From contig JAFAWJ010000458.1 of the NCBI GenBank assembly GCA_019242065.1, positions 1-6,834 of the forward strand: a stretch of DNA of 6,834 nucleotides, in the 5' to 3' direction. Within the stretch, counting starts at the first letter, position 1; each line of letters starts with the position of its first letter. Made by a program: the position numbers and the translations under genes. Source of the stretch: Chloroflexota bacterium (GTDB taxonomy: Bacteria; Chloroflexota; UBA6077; CF-72). Shown here in pieces: positions 6,402-6,834 of this stretch. The notes beneath the pieces were generated by a model, which was given only the letters and a program-made list of their open reading frames with translations, searched no databases and was not told the DNA's origin.

Positions 6402-6834
6402 CAACCGCGGGTAGCAAGCTGGCTGGTTTCGGGAAGGCTGCGTGCCGAGATGCCGACCATTGGCTCACCCAGACCACGTGAGACCTCGACCAGGATCGAG
6501 GCATCCTGATAATGGGTGGTGGCCTTGACGATCGCCGCGGCGCGACGCGCCGGATCGCCACTCTTGAAGATGCCTGAGCCGACAAACACGCCCTCGGAGC
6601 CCAGCTGCATCATCAGCGCGGCGTCCGCCGGCGTGGCGATGCCACCCGCCGTGAACAGCACCACCGGCAGCCGACCGTCGCGCGCGACCTGGCGCACCAG
6701 CTCGTAGGGTGCGCCCAGTTCCTTGGCGGTGTGCATGAGCTCCTCGTCGCCGAGCGTTCCGAGTTGACGAATCTTCGAGGTGATTGCGCGGATGTGGCGG
6801 ACGGCTTCGACCACGTCGCCAGTGCCAGCCTCGC
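6398..6834 (-). CDS. pdxS: Pyridoxal 5'-phosphate synthase, synthase subunit (C-terminal part)
   Basis: PdxS is the (beta/alpha)8-barrel subunit that condenses ribose 5-phosphate, glyceraldehyde 3-phosphate and ammonia from PdxT into pyridoxal 5'-phosphate. It works as a dodecamer decorated by PdxT. Only the last 144 residues, about half the protein, lie in the window, and the reading frame runs off the edge at 6834. The visible part opens with [15 protein letters not shown], which directly follows the conserved active-site lysine region of the family. The phosphate-binding segment [19 protein letters not shown] and [18 protein letters not shown] come next, and the protein ends in ATRGW, a typical PdxS tail. 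The GTG at 6814 is an internal valine, not the start. The stop overlaps the pdxT start by 4 bp, as expected for the paired subunits. Confidence 0.96.
   Translation of the reverse strand, partial: EAGTGDVVEAVRHIRAITSKIRQLGTLGDEELMHTAKELGAPYELVRQVARDGRLPVVLFTAGGIATPADAALMMQLGSEGVFVGSGIFKSGDPARRAAAIVKATTHYQDASILVEVSRGLGEPMVGISARSLPETSQLATRGW

Noticed and set aside
6812..6814. GTG at 6814 as the start of a short pdxS-like gene
   Set aside because: The frame continues to the window edge as EAGTGD, which is conserved PdxS sequence, so this is an internal valine codon of a gene cut by the window.

Overview
The window is dense, GC-rich bacterial chromosome with almost no non-coding DNA. It holds two converging gene groups that meet tail to tail at about 3.72-3.74 kb. 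GTG starts and 4-bp stop/start overlaps are frequent. The fused CoaBC, the type III pantothenate kinase CoaX, the PdxS/PdxT route to vitamin B6 and the CoaBC sequence variants would fit a Chloroflexota-like (for example Thermomicrobia-related) bacterium. That placement is inferred from memory of these families and is not proven by the sequence.

Plus strand, 1-3744: a membrane and cell-envelope group. A possible tail of an upstream gene ends at 93. It is followed by a polytopic membrane protein (90-1379), a smaller protein with three predicted membrane spans and an extracytoplasmic domain (about 1367-2050), and a large GT-C-type glycosyltransferase of the GT39/PMT-like class (2047-3744). The genes overlap or abut, so they are probably co-transcribed and translationally coupled. 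The likely theme is transfer of sugars from a polyprenyl-phosphate donor to an envelope acceptor outside the membrane. Donor and acceptor cannot be read from the sequence.

Minus strand, 6834-3719: a cofactor operon read in the order pdxS (C-terminal half only, cut by the window end), pdxT, coaX, coaBC. PdxS and PdxT make pyridoxal 5'-phosphate. CoaX phosphorylates pantothenate, and CoaBC adds cysteine and decarboxylates the product to 4'-phosphopantetheine. Vitamin B6 and coenzyme A synthesis are therefore linked in one transcription unit.

No RNA gene, mobile element, CRISPR array, riboswitch or convincing terminator was found. There is no gene-free stretch longer than 56 bp. I see no clear undescribed system. 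The points most worth a second look are the unrecognised middle gene of the envelope group (possibly a split part of its upstream neighbour), two active-site substitutions in CoaBC, and the overlapping convergent gene ends.
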